Part shown: positions 5,721-7,308 of the stretch, piece by piece
How the letters are laid out: every line of letters begins with the position of its first letter
Numbering within the stretch: position 1 is the stretch's first letter
Origin: Candidatus Omnitrophota bacterium
GTDB taxonomy: Bacteria > Omnitrophota > Gorgyraeia > JABMRG01
Direction: 5' to 3'
Assembly: GCA_013202935.1 (NCBI GenBank)
Contig: JABMRG010000019.1
Span: forward strand, 1-7,308
DNA: 7,308 nt
Program-made: the position numbers and the translations under genes
The notes under the pieces: model-generated
Seen by the model: only the letters and a program-made list of their open reading frames with translations
What the model was told of the DNA's origin: nothing
The model's database searches: none

Positions 5721-5724
5721 AATC

Positions 5725-5730
5725 AGGAGA
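5725..5730 (+). promoter_or_regulatory. Ribosome binding site for beta
   Basis: AGGAGA lies 4 bases before the ATG at 5735 in the 14-base gap after gamma, supporting that start for beta. Confidence 0.7.
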
Positions 5731-5734
5731 AGAG

Positions 5735-7129
5735 ATGAAAGAAGGAACTATAAAGGCGATCATAGGCCCTGTAATAAATATCGAGTTTAATAAGGATGAG
5801 CTCCCGGCAATATACAATGCATTGAAACTGAAAGAGAAAGGTATAGACCTTACTCTGGAAGTCCACCAGCATATAGGCGACAACATGGTAAAGTGTATCG
5901 CCCTTTCTTCTACAGAAGGCTTAAGAAGGGGTATGAAGGTAGAAGATACAGGCTCAGCCATATCTGTGCCTGTAGGAGATGATACGTTAGGCAGGGTCTT
6001 CAACCTCTTAGGTGATGTTATAGATGAGGGCAAGCCTCTTCCACCAAAGACAGAGCGCGCAGTTATACACAGAGAGGCCCCAACCCTAATGGAGCAGGCT
6101 ACATCAAAAGAGATTTTCGAAACAGGCATCAAGGTCATAGATCTCCTGGCCCCGTACCCAAAAGGGGGAAAGATAGGACTTTTCGGCGGCGCAGGCGTTG
6201 GCAAGACCGTTATTATAATGGAGCTTATAAGAAGCATAGCTCTTGAACATGGCGGAGTAAGCATATTTGGTGGAGTAGGCGAGAGGACAAGGGAAGGTAA
6301 TGATCTCTGGCTTGAAATGAAGAATACAGGTGTCTTGGAGAAGACCGCTCTTGTCTTTGGCCAGATGAATGAGCCACCTGGTGCAAGGTTCAGGGTAGGT
6401 TTAAGCGCGCTTACAATGGCAGAGCATTTCAGGGATAAACAGAAGAAAGATGTCTTATTTTTCATAGACAATATATTCAGGTTTATGCAGGCTGGCAGCG
6501 AGGTATCCGCATTGTTGGGTAGAATGCCTTCTGCTGTCGGGTACCAGCCGACACTTGCTTCAGACCTGGCAGAGCTTGAAGAACGCATAACATCGACAAA
6601 AGAAGGCTCTATAACAAGCATACAGGCTATATATGTTCCGGCAGACGACTTAACAGACCCTGCCCCTGCCACAGCATTTACACACCTTGATGCAACAACT
6701 GTTCTCTCAAGAGAGATTGTTGAGCTTGGCATATATCCTGCTGTAGATCCGCTCGATTCAACATCTACAATACTCTCAACAGAGGTCTTAGGAACAGAGC
6801 ATTACCAGGTTGCAAGGAGTGTCCAGCGTATTTTGCAGAGATATAAAGACTTGAAAGATATTATAGCTATTTTAGGTGTGGAGGAACTTGCGGAAGAGGA
6901 CAAGGTAGCTGTTGCGCGCGCAAGAAAGATCCAGCGTTTTTTCTCACAGCCTTTCTTTGTTGCAGAGGAGTTCACAGGAAAAGAGGGCCGCTATGTGAAG
7001 ATCGAGGATACTATAAAGGGTTTTGCCAGAATAATAGCTGGTGAGCTGGATCATATACCAGAGCAGGCCTTCTACATGGCAGGCACAATAGAAGAGGTTC
7101 TGCAAAAAGCAGAAGACCTCGAAAAGTAA
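5735..7129 (+). CDS. atpD: F1-ATPase beta subunit (catalytic)
   Basis: A 464-residue catalytic subunit of normal length (460-475). The N-terminal barrel begins GTIKAIIGPVINIEF. The P-loop is GGAGVGKT (151-158), followed by FGGVGERTREGNDLW (178-192) with the catalytic Glu183 and adjacent Arg184, Walker B VLFFIDNIFRF (240-250), AGSEVSALLGRMPSAVGYQP (253-272), and PAVDPLDSTS (335-344), the ATP synthase alpha/beta signature. These match subunits that synthesise or hydrolyse ATP at the three beta sites. The lever region usually written DELSEED is EELAEED (383-389), conservative but altered. Beta is the last gene of the operon. In most bacteria epsilon follows directly, but here the next element is a promoter beginning one base after the stop. 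Confidence 0.98.
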   Translation: MKEGTIKAIIGPVINIEFNKDELPAIYNALKLKEKGIDLTLEVHQHIGDNMVKCIALSSTEGLRRGMKVEDTGSAISVPVGDDTLGRVFNLLGDVIDEGKPLPPKTERAVIHREAPTLMEQATSKEIFETGIKVIDLLAPYPKGGKIGLFGGAGVGKTVIIMELIRSIALEHGGVSIFGGVGERTREGNDLWLEMKNTGVLEKTALVFGQMNEPPGARFRVGLSALTMAEHFRDKQKKDVLFFIDNIFRFMQAGSEVSALLGRMPSAVGYQPTLASDLAELEERITSTKEGSITSIQAIYVPADDLTDPAPATAFTHLDATTVLSREIVELGIYPAVDPLDSTSTILSTEVLGTEHYQVARSVQRILQRYKDLKDIIAILGVEELAEEDKVAVARARKIQRFFSQPFFVAEEFTGKEGRYVKIEDTIKGFARIIAGELDHIPEQAFYMAGTIEEVLQKAEDLEK

Positions 7130-7158
7130 TTGACAAACAACAGCTCTTTGTGGATAAT
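7130..7158 (+). promoter_or_regulatory. Probable sigma70-type promoter for the tRNA genes
   Basis: A perfect -35 hexamer TTGACA (7130-7135) and a near-consensus -10 GATAAT (7153-7158) are separated by exactly 17 bases. Transcription would begin near 7165, about 9 bases before the mature 5' end of tRNA-Val. The -35 box starts one base after the beta stop. This is a sequence match only. The alternative -10, TATACT at 7160-7165, would need a 24-base spacer and is unlikely. Confidence 0.78.
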
Positions 7159-7173
7159 ATATACTCTATTTGT

Positions 7174-7250
7174 GGGCGATTAGTTCAGTTGGCTAGAACG
7201 CCTGGTTTACACCCAGGAGATCATAGGTTCGAGTCCTATATCGCCCACCA
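7174..7250 (+). tRNA. tRNA-Val (anticodon UAC)
   Basis: The sequence folds into a full cloverleaf. The acceptor stem GGGCGAT (7174-7180) pairs perfectly with ATCGCCC (7240-7246). The D stem is GTTC/GAAC around a loop with GG. The anticodon stem CCTGG/CCAGG encloses TTTACAC, giving anticodon TAC at 7208-7210. The variable loop is AGATC, and the T stem ATAGG/CCTAT has the loop TTCGAGT. The discriminator A is followed by encoded CCA (7248-7250). It decodes GUA and other GUN valine codons. It is probably transcribed from the adjacent promoter together with the tRNA-Asp that starts 6 bases later. Confidence 0.97.
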
Positions 7251-7255
7251 TTTAC

Positions 7256-7308
7256 GGGGGCGTAGCGTAGTTGGCTTAACGCATCAGATTGTCGATCTGA
7301 GGATCGCG
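7256..7308 (+). tRNA. tRNA-Asp (anticodon GUC), truncated by the window end
   Basis: The 5' part of a tRNA is visible: acceptor strand GGGGGCG (7256-7262), TA, D stem GCGT/ACGC (7265-7268 with 7279-7282) around a loop containing GG, and anticodon stem TCAGA/TCTGA (7284-7288 with 7296-7300) enclosing TTGTCGA with anticodon GTC (7291-7293). The variable loop GGATC follows, and the T arm is cut off after GCG, so the closing acceptor strand cannot be checked. It decodes aspartate GAC and GAU. Confidence 0.92.

Noticed and set aside
5701..6732. A 343-codon open frame on the minus strand opposite beta
   Set aside because: It lies entirely opposite the strongly conserved beta gene, its translation is Ser/Pro/Leu-rich with no recognisable domain, and it has no convincing ribosome binding site. 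It is best explained as a shadow of beta codon usage.
199..7129. Calling the whole operon an N-type ATPase
   Set aside because: A separate, well-conserved delta subunit and an ordinary-length b are present, and beta is at the end. N-type operons lack delta and begin with beta-epsilon. Only the epsilon-Z/Q-I/R block and the two-carboxylate c2 resemble N-type.
7133..7150. Short inverted repeat ACAAA/TTTGT after beta as a terminator
   Set aside because: The stem is only about five AT-rich pairs and is not followed by a T-run; it also sits within the promoter spacer.

Overview
The window holds a nearly complete bacterial F1Fo-ATP synthase operon, all on the + strand. It is preceded by the 3' end of a probable pyrE (orotate phosphoribosyltransferase) and followed by a promoter and two tRNA genes (tRNA-Val(UAC), then a tRNA-Asp(GUC) cut by the window edge). 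The source is a bacterium with moderate GC, frequent AGA/AGG and ATA codons, densely overlapping genes and tRNAs with genomically encoded CCA. The set of eight F-type subunits with a separate delta rules out an archaeal A-type enzyme. Lineage cannot be fixed from the sequence. An uncultivated phylum such as Omnitrophota is only a weak stylistic guess.

Layout: 'pyrE (to 182); a short epsilon subunit (199-456); a two-helix AtpZ/AtpQ-like membrane protein (440-646); an AtpI-family protein (643-1035); a first c-type subunit, c1 (1017-1268); subunit a (1271-1999); a second c subunit, c2 (2016-2315); b (2319-2810); delta (2791-3345); alpha (3345-4850); gamma (4860-5720); beta (5735-7129); a sigma70-like promoter (7130-7158); tRNA-Val (7174-7250); partial tRNA-Asp (from 7256). 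No non-coding gap exceeds about 45 bases, so there is no large unexplained region.

The genes would build one membrane-bound rotary ATPase. Subunits a, b and the c ring form the ion-translocating Fo; alpha, beta, gamma, delta and epsilon form F1; the AtpZ-like and AtpI-like proteins are probable assembly or Mg2+-related accessories. The order is unusual. The common bacterial order is I-a-c-b-delta-alpha-gamma-beta-epsilon. Here epsilon opens the operon, followed by the AtpZ/Q-like and AtpI/R-like genes as in N-type ATPases, while beta closes it without epsilon.

The most interesting signal is the pair of c genes flanking subunit a. c2 carries two membrane carboxylates (Glu48 and Glu81) plus Thr82, Thr83 and Tyr86, the pattern of Na+-binding c rings. 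c1 is clearly homologous (about 36 of 64 positions identical to c2 by hand alignment) but has Ile30 and Ser63 where c2 has those glutamates, so it appears unable to bind a coupling ion. A mixed ring of ion-binding and ion-silent hairpins would have a lowered ion/ATP ratio, like an unfused version of the V-type c subunit in which only one hairpin of two carries a carboxylate. This is an inference that needs experimental and comparative testing.
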